A program made the translations under genes and the position numbers. This document shows, piece after piece, positions 29,541 through 41,974 of a stretch of DNA of 64,000 nucleotides. Numbering within the stretch: the stretch's first letter is position 1; the number at the start of each line of letters is the position of its first letter. Under the pieces are notes generated by a model, which was not told where the DNA came from, did no database searches, and saw nothing but the letters and a program-made list of their open reading frames with translations. The DNA comes from Nissolia schottii (Eukaryota > Streptophyta > Magnoliopsida > Fabales > Fabaceae), in NCBI GenBank assembly GCA_003254905.1, contig QANU01005364.1:55747-119746 (forward strand). Reading direction: 5' to 3'.

Positions 29541-30740
29541 CACTTAGAAGAGAAGCGAAAAAAAAGGGCATGTCTCGCGTGAGACGTGGCTCTCATCTCG
29601 CGCGAGACACAAGGCAGGAAAGCCAACGCGCTGCAATAGCGCAGGGAGTGCTGCAACACGTCAAGAAACCAGCCCCACATTGTTTACAATTATAGAAGGG
29701 GGTCTCCTCTCCCCTATATACAGAAGATTCATGTAAGTGTTTAAATTCGCTAATTCACTCCAGAGCTTTAGAGGTCACATTTTTGTAAGACTTTTTGCTC
29801 CAGTTATCTTTTATTTCTTTTCTACCTCTCGTCTTTCGTTCATGGGGAAGCAGTGCCTCCACGTAGGGTGTCAGGAGCTCCTAACTTAGTGCTCCTTAGC
29901 AGTTAATCATGTCAAGGTGAATGACTTTTTTCACGATCTATTTTAGACCATGTATTTATGTGTAAAATTGTTTATTTATTTATTTATTTTAGCATTATTT
30001 TATTTATGCATGTTTTATAGAAATTCTAGGAGGTGGAATTTATTATTTTATTTATGTATTTATGAAATTAGTTATTCTTTTATTTAATTAGTTATTTTCT
30101 CATGATTATTTATAAACTCTTTATTTATGAAGTAGATATTTACGAAGCTATTTTAGAAAATTATGAAACTATTTTAGAACCACATGAGTCCACGTATTTT
30201 ATTGCATTAAATATATTCATGTTGTTTGTGTTTGATTAGTATTAAGCGATATAGATATTCATATTGTTTAATTAAACCCTTAATAAAAGATCATGGTTAA
30301 TGAATGATTCTGGTGGGAGAAGACATATGTTAAGGAAAGGTTCTGGCTAAGGACAAGACTTGATACTTAAGATATCTATTGTGATGCACCTCTCTTACTT
30401 GGGAACTTCCCTAAGCATGAGATCTTAGTCTACCTTTATTTTTTCAGAATAAAACACTTAATAAATATTAAGTCATGTTATGCTATCAGTATAAGGATCA
30501 TATTTTCATGTTGGATCATATTTTCATGTTATGTTATGTATTTTAAAATTGTTTTCATGGGAGTGTATATATAAGATAGAATTGTAAGTCAGCGATAGCC
30601 TACATTGACCCTGGTATACCTTGTACCTGGTATATCATGTAGATTAAGGATAAGACCGTAAAATCCGGACATTTTAGGAACAACTAAATCGTAATGCTCG
30701 GAATGTCTATCTAGATAACTCTCTACTTATGTTCTTAAAT
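29532..30740 (+). mobile_element. LTR-like fossil, probably Ty3/gypsy
   Basis: Begins TGTAACGACACTTAG, a start typical of large gypsy LTRs. It has a GC-rich leader with repeated CTCGCG/GAGAC motifs (29573-29612), a CTATATACAG box near 29715 and then long AT-rich sequence. No matching right end or duplication was found, so it is probably truncated, and the boundary at 30740 is a guess. Confidence 0.4.
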
Positions 30741-32650
30741 ATTTTTAAGATGATGATGATCTCATCATCATCATTAACATTTTTTAATACAATATTTATA
30801 AAGACATTAATTTATCACAAATTAAATGATTTTTAAATCTGTAAACCTATACAAATTGACTCTAGTTAATCATTTGACGAGTTAAAAGTTTGTCAAAATT
30901 ATATGGAACATGAATTTGTGACAAATTTTGATGATTTTAGTTTAAAAAATTATAAAAAATAAAAATTTTAATGGAAGAGAGTAAATACCCTAAAAGGTAC
31001 TGATGCCTCCTTAATATAATGTTTGAACTAATTATGTGTCTTGTGTCTACGGTGACATTAACATTTTAAATTTAAAAAAAATAAATTAATTGTGCATATT
31101 AAAATCCTCATAAAAATCAAAGTTATCACTTGGTCACAAAAACTTTAATATTATATCAAGAATCTTCTTAAAAAAAAACTTAAATTATTAAGTAAAGATA
31201 ATTAAATAATTTTATATTTTAATAGCGCACTGGTGCATTTAAATTTGACAAGATGCATATATTAAAAAATTCGTATAACGTATTGGCCCTTTGATTTTTA
31301 TATATATGTTTTTGCCGTGAGTGATGACAAAACAACAAAGCCTCAATGGAGCTTAGCAGCCCATATGTCAACTTGGATTAAGATATTCTATTGTTTATTT
31401 TGAAGATGACAATATATATCATGTCATGAATGAGATAAATACAAATACTTTTAAAAAAAAATGGATGCAATGTCTAGAACACAAATTAAGTATTTATGTA
31501 TGACTCTTCTAACATGATATGGTTATATTTGAAATTAATATGAAAGATTCCTAATTCATTTCAACCCTAACAATGTAAAAAGAGATTCAATTACTTAGAA
31601 TCAAAGATCTCTTGAAATAAGTCATGAGACCCTCTATAAACTGATCCATATGTTCTAACAGTAGGGTGTGTTTCATATAGGGAAAAAATGAGGAAAAGTT
31701 TTCATGGATTTAGTTATATATATGCATAAAATTATACATGAACTTAATTTATGAAGAGTTTTTGTCATTTTTACTCTTAGACCAAATACTCCATGGTATA
31801 TTTTTAAACATGTCTATAAATACTATTTTAAATGAAGTAAAAAATTAGATATAAATAATATTTTAAAATCTTAAAAATATTAATTAATTCTTATTTCGTT
31901 TAATAATGAGAGGGATATTAATAAAATATTAATCAGAGAGATATATCATTTCTCTTTAAGAATTCATGCCTCTTGGGTCAACAAGAGCCTCTCATACAAG
32001 TATGTCTTTGTTTATTGAATTCCATAAGAAATTAAGAAAAGGAAAACCACTATTAGGTTTTTTAAAAGCAAATTGTTCAACATGTGCCCGAATTACTTAT
32101 TAGCTAAGTGTTTATATATTTTAAGGTTTTCTCTTTGTCGAAAGGTAACCTAGGTTTCCTAAATAATCATCTAACCTGCCTCTCTCTCTCTCTCTCTTTC
32201 CCTCTCCCACAAGGTCCAAGGACATAGACACAACATTTTAACTTCACCCCATGAATATTTTATTAAAAGTTGATAAATGTGATTTGCAAAGAAATTATTA
32301 AACAACTTACATAGTTTAATCCCACGATTGATTATTTTATTATACCGTATACTTTTTTTTTCCTATAGTTGTGACAATAGCTCCAGGTTCCACACGCTTT
32401 TAATTTCTTTCTCTCTCTCTGTCTTTCTTTCCCTTCCAACCTCACCTCATTCCATTTTCTCTGCAGTACTCAACCGATCCCTTTGTTTTTCTATTCGCAC
32501 TGAGGTTTGAATCATTGGACACTCCTAATTATACTTGTCTTCTTTTATTTATTTTTAATATATAAGAACCACCCCTTCCCATAAATTTATAATTCACTGT
32601 TCTTCTTATAATAAATTTGCCCTCTCTTATTTTAATTACTACTATATAGT
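30741..32650. other. Intergenic DNA and upstream region of the AHL gene
   Basis: AT-rich with no gene seen. CT microsatellites at 32182-32198 and near 32408-32420 lie within 600 bp of the AHL start and may be in its promoter or leader. Confidence 0.55.
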
Positions 32651-32737
32651 TTTTGCTTATTTAATTATTGTTTGCTGTTCCCCTTTTGTGTTTGTTGTTT
32701 TTGTTTACACTTTCTTTTAGAGCTTTTGTGTGTATGT

Positions 32738-33541
32738 ATGGCCGGCATAGACTTGGGTTCAGCATCACACTTTGTTCATCACCTTCAACGCCCTGACCTT
32801 GAAGATGATGATAATAACCAAGACCAAGACAACAACATCCATGAGGGTCTTGACCTAGTTTCTCCGAATCAGGGTCCCGGCGATGTTGTGGGTCGCCGGC
32901 CGAGGGGAAGGCCGCCGGGTTCCAAGAACAAGCCGAAGCCGCCGGTGATCATCACAAGGGAGAGTGCAAACACCCTTAGGGCTCACATCCTTGAGGTCAG
33001 CAGTGGTTGTGATGTGTTTGATTCTGTGGCTACCTACGCAAGGAAGCGTCAAAGAGGGATCTGTGTTCTTAGCGGTAGTGGGACCGTCACAAATGTCACG
33101 CTCCGGCAGCCTGCGGGTGCGGGAGCAGTTGTGACGCTCCATGGAAGGTTTGAGATATTGTCCCTTTCAGGATCCTTCTTGCCACCCCCAGCTCCACCGG
33201 GGGCTACCAGTTTGACCGTGTTCCTCGGTGGGGGTCAAGGTCAAGTTGTGGGAGGGAATGTTGTTGGGCCTTTGCTGGCTTCTGGGCCCGTTATTGTCAT
33301 TGCTTCGTCTTTCACTAATGTTGCATATGAGAGGTTGCCCTTGGATGAGGATGATAATCTTCAGATGCAACAAGGGCAATCCTCTGGCGGCGGCGGTGCC
33401 GGTGGCGGTGGCAACGGTGCCAATAACTCTTTTCCTGACCCTTCTACTTCAGGGTTACCATTCTTCAATTTACCCCTAAACATGCCTCAGTTGCCTGTTG
33501 ATGGTTGGGCTGGGAACTCTGGTGGAAGACCATCTTTCTGA
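32738..33541 (+). CDS. AHL: AT-hook motif nuclear-localised protein (AHL), type I, intronless
   Basis: A 267-residue single-exon protein starting [10 protein letters not shown]; an in-frame ATG lies 66 bases upstream, but the extra residues are hydrophobic and the MAG(I/L)DLG start is the family's usual one. Residues 20-50 are acidic and Asn/Gln-rich. One AT-hook with core RGRPP (56-60) sits in [17 protein letters not shown]. The PPC/DUF296 domain follows (about 70-200), with [15 protein letters not shown], the GRFEIL motif (136-141) and a [20 protein letters not shown] end. A Gly-rich linker (217-226) and a Pro-rich tail end in RPSF. One hook plus GRFEIL and no introns place it in clade A. 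AHL proteins bind the minor groove of AT-rich DNA through the hook and form homo- or hetero-oligomers through PPC, repressing growth-related genes. The GC-richness of this gene contrasts with its surroundings. Confidence 0.95.
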   Translation: MAGIDLGSASHFVHHLQRPDLEDDDNNQDQDNNIHEGLDLVSPNQGPGDVVGRRPRGRPPGSKNKPKPPVIITRESANTLRAHILEVSSGCDVFDSVATYARKRQRGICVLSGSGTVTNVTLRQPAGAGAVVTLHGRFEILSLSGSFLPPPAPPGATSLTVFLGGGQGQVVGGNVVGPLLASGPVIVIASSFTNVAYERLPLDEDDNLQMQQGQSSGGGGAGGGGNGANNSFPDPSTSGLPFFNLPLNMPQLPVDGWAGNSGGRPSF

Positions 33542-35365
33542 GTGAAGAGGAGCTTCTAATTGATTTTGGGAAAAAAAAAGGTTAGAAGTTGAACCTCAAA
33601 GTATCATAATATATTGGTTTTAATTGTTTTAATTTCTTCGTGTTCTTAATTTCCTTTTGGAGTTGGTTTGTGAACAAGAAATGATTTTCTATGTCCAAAG
33701 TCTCATTTTCTTTGGCTAGGGATTAATGTTTGTGTAAGGACTCAGTTAATTTCTAGGGAACAATTAATGTAAAACTTTCTCTTTGGTTTGTTGGAGTTGT
33801 TAGAGTACTAGAATGTTGTGCATTAACCTTGAGTGGAATAAATCTTAGCTAGCTTCATTAACTCCGAATCTTTTCGGATTACATATGTTTTTGGGGTCTT
33901 GATGATGTTTAATTATTTCTTCTCCATTATAATTTCCTTAGTTTAATTTCCATATGATTTAGTCTTATATTTGGTTGGAACAAATGACAACGGATAATCT
34001 TACTCTACCATGTGAAAGACAAGCAAAAACACAATATTGAGTTAAATTGTATCCATATCCAATTTGCTCAACGAATAATCAAGACAAATTGATCACACCT
34101 TGTCTTGTTTTGTTGGTATTCTATATAGAGAATAATTAATTAAAAAAGAATCCTATACATTATTGCTTTTGACCAAGTGAAGTTGAGCATCTCTCTCATA
34201 TAATTAACTCCACCATAAACAAGTGGGTGGACTAATTATATTCCTTGATTTCTGATTCCATGATTAGTTCAATAGAGCTGTTGAAGAAGCCATCTAATAA
34301 ACTTAGTTAAAACTTATACTATAATTAAGTACTAAGTTTTGTTCATATAAATCAATATATGCCAATACATCATACATCTAACTTGACCTCCTCTAAACTA
34401 GTGGTTTCTAATTATGTGCTATAATCGTTTTTTAGGGGTTTTCCATAGCCTTTTGGATTAACAATGCAATGTTTATAAAACAAAACCTTGTTAGAAGTTC
34501 AATAGATTCTTCAATATGTATGAATGTGTATTTAAATGATTTTTAAAGCGACAAAATCTGTGCAAACACTTACTTTACGAAACTAGGAATATTTTGTAGT
34601 GTGTCACATACATTAGATAAGCTAACTTTGATTGCTAGATTGAGTGGAGAAATCAAATCCATTCGTTAATTTCTACACGTAAAACACAAATTCCTATATA
34701 TATATATATATATAGGATTCAACATATTCCAGACTCCTCATACCTACCAAAGGCATGCATATATTTATGCATAATAGCATGCATGTGTCTTAAAAGCATA
34801 ACATGCATGTTGTAGGCTTTGAAATACTACTTGCTCCCAACTAACTTTTCTTTTTGTTTTTCTCCATGCTGTATAGTATATGCTTGGAAAATGTATTATT
34901 CTCAAGCATACTGATGCAATTTACAAAAAAATTATTAGTTTTTTAGGAATTAAAATTTTGGCAAAATTCGTTCTTTGATTAAAAGTTTGCATTTTATATA
35001 GATCATATCTATAAAATTTAAATCATATAATCAAAAAAAGTATTTAATCATCAACTTGGTAATTAAGTACCTTTTGAATTCATGAAAATAAGAATAATTC
35101 AGTGACATTCTTATTGATGTTTTTTTTTAAGGAAAAAAACAATTTATCCCAAATGATAAATATGATAGATAATTATAATTTAGCGATTAGATTAATCTAA
35201 AATTAACACAATCTATGGAAAATTACTGATCAAGTTGTATAAGTGTGTCAAGTCTTACATCAATGTCATTTTTTCTATATGAAAAGCTGCAGAAAACCGG
35301 GATTAAATCAGACTGTATAAAGTTTGTTATCAAAGAAGACCAAATTATTATATCAGAGGTATAAG
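33542..35365. other. 3' flank of AHL and intergenic DNA
   Basis: No gene seen. The first 300 bases are probably the 3' untranslated region. The stretch includes a TA microsatellite (34697-34713) and a cluster of RY motifs at 34754-34809. Confidence 0.6.
34754..34809. promoter_or_regulatory. Cluster of three RY (CATGCA) motifs
   Basis: CATGCAT at 34754-34760 and CATGCATG at 34778-34785 and 34802-34809. RY motifs are bound by B3-domain seed regulators (ABI3, FUS3, LEC2). No gene start is visible close by, so function is unproven and the cluster may be chance in AT-rich DNA. Confidence 0.4.
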
Positions 35366-35381
35366 AGAGTGATAAAATTTA

Positions 35382-35528
35382 CCAACGGGTTGGTCCAAGT
35401 GGTAAGCGGTTTGGTATCGCTTAAACAAGGTCCCGAGTCACTCACCCATAGTCAGGTGAGCGACCCGGATCGACCCAGATTAGTCAAGGCTAAGTCTTGG
35501 ATATCGGGCAGACAACCTAAAAAAAAAA
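35382..35528 (+). mobile_element. tRNA-derived SINE with A tail and target-site duplication
   Basis: Starts CCAACGGGTTGGTCCAAGTG with a tRNA-like left part (AGTGGTAAGC as box A, GGTCCCGAGTC as box B) and ends GACAACCT followed by an A tail. Direct repeats AGAGTGATAAAATTTA (35366-35381) and AGAGTGACAAAATTTA (35529-35544) flank it with one mismatch. A second, longer copy lies on the minus strand at 54906-55093; this copy lacks about 45 internal bases. Confidence 0.85.
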
Positions 35529-35559
35529 AGAGTGACAAAATTTAAAAAAATTAAAAAAA

Positions 35560-35998
35560 NNNNNNNNNNNNNNNNNNNNNNNNNNNNNNNNNNNNNNNNN
35601 NNNNNNNNNNNNNNNNNNNNNNNNNNNNNNNNNNNNNNNNNNNNNNNNNNNNNNNNNNNNNNNNNNNNNNNNNNNNNNNNNNNNNNNNNNNNNNNNNNNN
35701 NNNNNNNNNNNNNNNNNNNNNNNNNNNNNNNNNNNNNNNNNNNNNNNNNNNNNNNNNNNNNNNNNNNNNNNNNNNNNNNNNNNNNNNNNNNNNNNNNNNN
35801 NNNNNNNNNNNNNNNNNNNNNNNNNNNNNNNNNNNNNNNNNNNNNNNNNNNNNNNNNNNNNNNNNNNNNNNNNNNNNNNNNNNNNNNNNNNNNNNNNNNN
35901 NNNNNNNNNNNNNNNNNNNNNNNNNNNNNNNNNNNNNNNNNNNNNNNNNNNNNNNNNNNNNNNNNNNNNNNNNNNNNNNNNNNNNNNNNNNNNNNNNN
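35560..35998. other. Assembly gap (N run)
   Basis: 439 consecutive Ns, with A-rich sequence on the left and a TA microsatellite (to 36024) on the right. The true length is unknown. Reading frames across it are meaningless. Confidence 1.
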
Positions 35999-36029
<31 letters not shown>

Positions 36030-36680
36030 CCCCTATATAGATGATTTCTGGAATCAGCCAGCAGATTCACATTTTTATTCCGCGTATAGGAGTTGAGAGC
36101 TTTTGTTTGAGTGCTCTTGATGTTTGAGAGCAACTCAGATTTGTATGGTCCGTAACGGAGTTTGCAGGATTGGATATTTGTGGGCTGGTTCATTAACAAA
36201 CTTAGGATAGATTTTGAAACTATCTTAAGAATTGAATTGACCTAATTTAATTCTAAAAATTAGCTAAAGAAGTGAAGATTGTTTTGATATTGTACCAGAG
36301 AGGTACGCTTCGGATCCTGGAGCTCCGCGGATGATGGCTGGACTGGGCGGGTACTTACAAGGACTCCGATGGTTAAGTTAGTAGAGGTTCGAGATGTTGG
36401 TCAAAAGTAGTGATTTAGAGTTCGAGAGTTTACCTGATGGGTTGGCCCTATTTATATACCTGGATGGCATCTGCGATTTCCACAACCCCGCGGATATTCT
36501 TCCTACTTTGCCTCCGGGGATCGTGGAGTGATGACAGCTGATTGATTTGGAGTCGGTTCGGGTCGCGCTGGCTCTGTCGGGTCATTACGCGGGTTTGGGC
36601 CGTCATCATCCACTTGGGCTGCGCTCGTGGGCTGGCCGTGAATATTCCGCAGAATGGGCCTAGGAGGCCCAGTCTGTAAC
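36030..36680 (-). mobile_element. LTR fossil on the minus strand (Ty3/gypsy-like)
   Basis: On the minus strand it appears to start TGTTACAGACTGGGCC at 36680, has a TATAAATAGGGCC box near 36457, and then the CATCGGAGTCCTTGTAAGTA stretch typical of one class of plant gypsy LTR leaders. The far end runs toward the gap, so the LTR cannot be bounded. GC content is higher than its surroundings. Family assignment is tentative. Confidence 0.5.
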
Positions 36681-37770
36681 AGATATTATAAAAGTTTTTT
36701 TCTATGGTTTTAATACAACGACTTTTAAGCCCGAAAGGGCAAGCAAATGAATCGCACTGACCACTATCGAGACTCAAGGCTACTTGACTTATAAGGGATG
36801 AGTCTCATTAAAAATCTCTCTTAAAAAAATTTAATGGGACAAACCTTAAACTCGATATTATAAAGGATATATTAGTTTTATCTTTAAGTAATGTGAGGTT
36901 CTAACACATTGCACTATGATTGTTCAATCGGGTGATTAACTCAAAATTGAGTTTAATGAAGAAAATAAAAAATATAGACATATTAACAAATATCGATTGT
37001 ACTCAACAATCCAAATTAAGTTGTATTAATTAAACTATGCAGGTGGATTTCACCAGTTTGACTTTCATCCCCTCGATTGGACTTGGTCAAAGACATATAT
37101 ATTAAATATTAGTATAACGTTAAATCGTTTGCATTATGCATATGTAATTCACAAAGAAGATGTCAACTACCTTAGTAATATATATATATATTGGGAATTA
37201 ATTAATTTACCCCTGTCGATCTCTCTCTATAATTGATTTATTTGTTTATGTAATGTTTTATTTCAATTTATTCTATTGTTTTTTGTTATATAGGAAGTGC
37301 AAGACTGGTGGAGAATCCAACCTCCACACACTAGCTCGATTGACAAATTGCCTTAGTCTAAGCTCAGGTGACGCTAAGTTTCAGTGACTTAACTATTAAA
37401 CAAAAAATTCAAAGACTTTCATATTTCAGAGTTAAAAATTTCTTCCTTTATATATGGAACATCTCAACCTTCGCTTTTGATAAAATAAAAAGCAAGAGGT
37501 TTTTTCTGTAAACCCTTAATTCTTTGGATGGACGCAGTAGGTATTGTTTTTCTCCCTTAAAAATCAATAGTTTCTTTTACTAGGTTCTCTCTGAAATTTT
37601 AATGAGGTCTTTTCCTATCATGTCATGCTATTATATGATGACTTGAAGATCACTGTAATAATAATTTTTGTCATCTTTTTTGTGTGTAATAAAATTTGCC
37701 ATAAACTTATCAAAAAAGGCAAAAACAAGAGATATCTCCTTTGAGTAAGAATTTTTATAATTATACCTCC
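36681..37770. other. Intergenic DNA, no gene seen
   Basis: AT-rich, without recognised coding sequence or clear repeat ends. Confidence 0.5.
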
Positions 37771-37890
37771 CACTACAAGAAAAACAACCATTTCCCACGA
37801 ATATAGAAGTATATAAGAAATTTTCCTTTATTTCTAAGAGTGAGCCATTAAGGTTGTTTTACCATTAATTACTTTAGTAAACCCTTAATT
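37771..37890 (+). mobile_element. Isolated CACTA-type transposon end
   Basis: CACTACAAGAAAAACAACC at 37771 matches the terminal repeat consensus of plant CACTA elements. No complementary partner end was found to the right, where a copia fossil begins, so this is probably one end of a disrupted element. Confidence 0.45.
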
Positions 37891-37899
37891 CCCTTTCCT

Positions 37900-39871
37900 A
37901 CACTAGGTTTGAAAAGTCATTACTATGCACAATTGGAACATTATTGCTAAAAAGCTCTGGAGCATAGAAATAGTAAATAGTAATTAGTTTTGAAGAGATA
38001 TAAACAACATTACTCATTAGTAAATAATAGGGAAACTTACCATGATAGAAAACTGAAGATTTCATTAACTTGAGCTTGGCATCAAAAGCTCTAGTATATA
38101 TACAACAGCGATGGCTTGCGTCGCAAGCAATTCCATATGTTGTGCACATGCTAAATATAATAACAAACTAACTGCCACTAATAGACTTTAACTAACTTAA
38201 CAAACTAACAAAACTACTGTTAAGTTCCCCGATTATCCCCCCTCAAACGTGGCATGGTGCTTAGTGAAGATATTCAACATGCCAAGTTTGGAATGGAGCG
38301 AATGGAATGCAGCAGGAGGCACAAGCTTTGTCATAATGTCTGCTAGCTACAACTTGGATGCGATTGGAAGCAAACGAATGAGACCATTTTGAACTTTCTC
38401 ATGAACCAAGTGACAATCAAGTTCAATATGCTTAGTACGCTCATGAAATGTAGGATTGTGAGCGATTTGTATGGCGGCTTGATTATCACAAAAAATCACT
38501 GCAGAATGGCTTGGTGTGATACTGAAATCCTGCAGCCAGTATGAGAGCCATTGGAGCTCACAAGAGACAGCGGAGAGGGCTCGATACTCAGCTTCATAGG
38601 ATGATCTAGAAACGATGGATTGCTTCTTAGACTTCCAACTTAACAGAGAATCACCAAAGAACACACAAAATCCACTTGTGGAATGGCGAGTATCGGGGCA
38701 TCCAGCCCAATCAGCATCGCAAAAGGCCTTCAGTTGCAGAGAAGAGTTGGATGGGAAAAACAATCCCATACCTGGGCTGGATTTAATGAATCGAAGTACC
38801 ATGGTTACTGCAGCCTGATGAGTATCAGTGGGATCAGACATGAATCGGGCAAGATTGTTGACAGTAAATGCCAGGTCTGGTCTTGTAGTAGTGAGGTAGA
38901 TTAGCCGACCAACAAGTCTTCGATATGCAGCAGGGTTTGCAAGTGTTGTGCCCATGTTTTTGGATAGTCGTTGAGAAGCAACCATGGGAGTGTTAAGAGC
39001 TTTAGATCCCAACATTCCTGCATCTAAAAGTATCTCCAAGGCATATTTTCTTTGTGACACTGAAATGTCCTTTGCTGATTGAGCTACCTCAAGACCAAGA
39101 AAAAATTCCAGGTCCCCTAAGTCTTTGATGCGAAATTTGTTGTCCAAGAATTGTTTGATGGACTGAATTGCAGACAGAGAATCACCTGTGAGGATAATAT
39201 CATCAACATAGACCAAGAGGGTTGTGAATGAAGTGGCTATGATTTTGATAAATAAGGAATAATCTAACTGAGATTGAGTGAAACCAAGGGACAAAAGAAC
39301 ACTAGAAATCTTGGAGAACCATTGCCTGCTGGCCTGTTTCAGACCATACAATGACTTCAGCAACAAGCAAGCTTGGTTTGACTTTGAGCATTTAAATCCC
39401 TGTAGGATCTTCATGTATACCTCTTCATGCAAATCACTATGGAGGAATGCATTATTGACATCTAGCTTTTGCAAATGCCATCCCTTAATGGCAGCCAAAG
39501 CCAATAACAGCCTTACAGTGGTCATCATAGCAACTGGATTGAATGTGTCCATGTAATCAATCCCATGTGTTTGAGTATAACCTTTTGCAACTAGCCGTGC
39601 CTTGTACCTCTCTATAGACCTATCAGCCTTAAGTTTGATCTTGTAAACCATTGGAGTTTACTATTCAGGTAAGTCAACTAGTTTCCATGTGGAATTCTGT
39701 TCTAGAGCTGTAATCTCAGCATCCATAGCATCTCTCCAGCACTGTTCTTTGATAGCATCATTGTACTTTGTTGGCTCAACCTATGTACTTATGGCAAGAG
39801 CATATGACTTGTGGCCAATGGACAGATTTTAACTAACTTAACAAACTAACAAAACTACTGTTAAGTTCCCC
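37900..39871 (-). mobile_element. Ty1/copia retrotransposon fossil with reverse transcriptase, RNase H and 3' LTR
   Basis: On the minus strand, 39651 to 38347 reads as a long stretch of copia polyprotein: ARLVAKGYTQTHGIDY, the catalytic YVDDI of the reverse transcriptase, DLGDLEFFLGLEVA, RLVGRLIYLTTTRPDLAF, and RNase H blocks SRSSYEAEYRALS and FCDNQAAI. Upstream, to about 39830, is the entry to the reverse transcriptase. A polypurine tract near 38240 precedes a presumed 3' LTR running left to about 37900. A 48-bp direct repeat, one mismatch, lies at 38183-38230 and 39824-39871. The element is 5'-truncated and broken, yet the reverse transcriptase is well preserved, suggesting a fairly recent insertion. 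Confidence 0.9.
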
Positions 39872-40570
39872 TGTTAGTAAATAACCTAAAAGTACCTTGC
39901 CTTTCAGTTTTGATTGGTTGTTTCTGTAAGACATTTGAAGACATAGCCTATAGATATCTCATTGGCTGTGATCCACTTGTCTTCAGTGGACAAAGTCTTC
40001 TCCTCCATACCCTAAACTACGTACGTTGTTATCATGAAGAGGAGAGAGACCTAACAATGTGTTTATAATCATGTAATCCTAGTGAGTCTTCTCATCACAA
40101 ACCACCAAAGACGAAGCCTATAGTGTATCACCCTCACCCGCACTAACTATAAATATCCACCTTACAACACTTAGATCACTAAATTATTGGGTTTAACGCA
40201 TCCTTTTCTAGATCATGTAATTAACTCATTTTTCATAACAACCAAAGGGCCACAATTTGCTGTAGCCCAATATGATAATTCCAAGCGTTTTCCTTTTGGT
40301 TGTATCATCGCCACACTTTCCTTCCTCTCTGCCCTTCTCATTTTTTAATATTTTTCTTCATTTTGTAAATAATTAACCTCCAGAATTTTTATCCATGATA
40401 TTCTTTAGTAAACAATGAGAGCGATTTTTCTAGTTAATTTAATAGAATCATCGATTATTACATGAACCTTTTCATGTTTGCTTCAATAAAATTAGCTTGT
40501 TTTAGATAGAAAGATTCAAATATTTATGTCAATTTGATACTGGTCAAAGTTATTGTTTCCTTTTAGTATA
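39872..40570. other. Intergenic DNA, no gene seen
   Basis: No recognised coding sequence. Composition is mixed and repeat boundaries are not resolvable. Confidence 0.4.
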
Positions 40571-40571
40571 A

Positions 40572-40880
40572 CCTATTTTGGAGGTAACTGTTACCTCCTA
40601 AAATAGGAATTAGGCTTTGTCTAGTAGTTATATGAGATAGAATTAATTATTCTAATTAAAAATTAGTTATAAAAAATAAGATTAAATTAGAGCTAATTAG
40701 TTAGTTATTTAAAATTATAAATAGGAGATTATTTTAATTGTAAATCATTAGAGAAAGGAATAATCAAAAAGTGTTTAACACTTGGCCAATTTTGAGACTT
40801 GACTTGAGTAAGTCTTGAAAAATTTAAAAATTAGACTCGAATATAGTTCTACTAATCACCCAACAGCCAAGTCACCCTAA
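40572..40880 (+). mobile_element. Possible short LTR relic preceded by a hairpin
   Basis: A hairpin at 40572-40605 (CCTATTTTGGAGGTAAC and TTACCTCCTAAAATAGG) overlaps an LTR-like stretch starting TGTTACCTCC (40589). An ATTATAAATAGGAG box lies near 40716. No partner or duplication was found; tentative. Confidence 0.35.
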
Positions 40881-40939
40881 CATTTTTTTGCAATGTTTGT
40901 CAACCTTCCATAAGTCGTAACTCAAGTCACATCTCCTCT

Positions 40940-41960
40940 GATTTGTTACAAGTCCCACATTGGGGAGGTTACCTTAAGAGGGAAGCATTACTTGGACTCG
41001 CCCACCGCAATAGATAATTTTTGGGGTGTAATTCTCCCAAAGTTTTTATGCTTGTTGCAAATACCCTTCTGCTGGTCAGAATCCTCAACGAGTCTCCAAT
41101 GTGTGTGACAAAATGTGGTGGGGTTTCAAAAGGCACAAATAAAGTAGCACATGAACCAAATACTCAAGCAAAATGCAACAAACAAATGGCATAAGAAATC
41201 TAACATGGTTCGGCTTAAAGCTTACGTCCACGAGCAAAGGTAACGAACAAATTCCATTAAGAAACAGAATGGAAATACGAAAGGAGGTCACACTCCAACT
41301 AAAATCCAAATCTCAAATACACCCAAAATACCTCACAGTATTTTCTCAATGGTCTAGACACTCAACAAAAATAAAGTGTACAAAGGAAGCTAAAACAAAC
41401 TCTATGATGCAACCTAAGTTAACCTGGTTCCTAATTTTGCTGAGTGCCTGAATGGATTCTTGAAGCCCGAAGGCTTGAATCTGAAGTTCTGCTCCAATGC
41501 TCTTTATATAGAGCTCCAAATGCAAAACTATCAAGTAAAACACTAAATGCTTCAACCAAACTTGCAAGCAAATGTTGAAAAACATTTTACCATGTTTTTC
41601 ACCCACACAAAGCACTGTAGCAATTAAAGGCTTGTGGTTATTCGTCCATCCAAACCACTGTTCCTTTGCATGCTTTATGAAAAGCAAGTCACAATTTTCA
41701 CAATATGGACGGCTGCACCCGGAGGCACTTGCATAAGAACCTTCCGAGAATCATACTTTGAAAGCTAGATGTTAGAGCGGAAGAGTTTAAATCCTTATAA
41801 AACCTCTACTTTAGTATTTGGTGACACTTTTAAAGCTCGTTTAGCCACACTTTCAAATACATTTAGCTATATTTATATGTAGTCACTCTTCTCAAATACG
41901 GTTAATCATATTTTCAAAATATGATCATAACTTGAGAAGGAGTGTGATAATATTGTTATT
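40940..41960 (-). mobile_element. LTR fossil on the minus strand (Ty1/copia-like)
   Basis: On the minus strand there is a CTCTATATAAAGAG box near 41503, followed by a leader ending in GACGTAAGCTTTAAGCCGAA, which resembles the R-U5 part of copia LTRs. Between about 40940 and 41090 lies a CCCACATTGGGG motif common near such LTRs. Only the LTR is recognised; no coding sequence. Confidence 0.5.
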
Positions 41961-41974
41961 AAGTCGGTTCAGTT

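Noticed and set aside
32672-32737. Upstream in-frame ATG of the AHL gene
   Set aside because: It would add 22 Cys/Phe/Leu-rich residues not found in AHL proteins; the internal MAGIDLG start is the conserved one.
35480-36199. Long reading frame spanning the gap
   Set aside because: It exists only because the N run contains no stop codon.
40572-40605. Strong hairpin as a terminator or regulatory RNA
   Set aside because: No transcript unit ends there and it coincides with a possible LTR start, so a repeat origin is simpler.
41085-41687. Minus-strand frames at 41.1-41.7 kb
   Set aside because: They coincide with an LTR leader on that strand and have no protein similarity.
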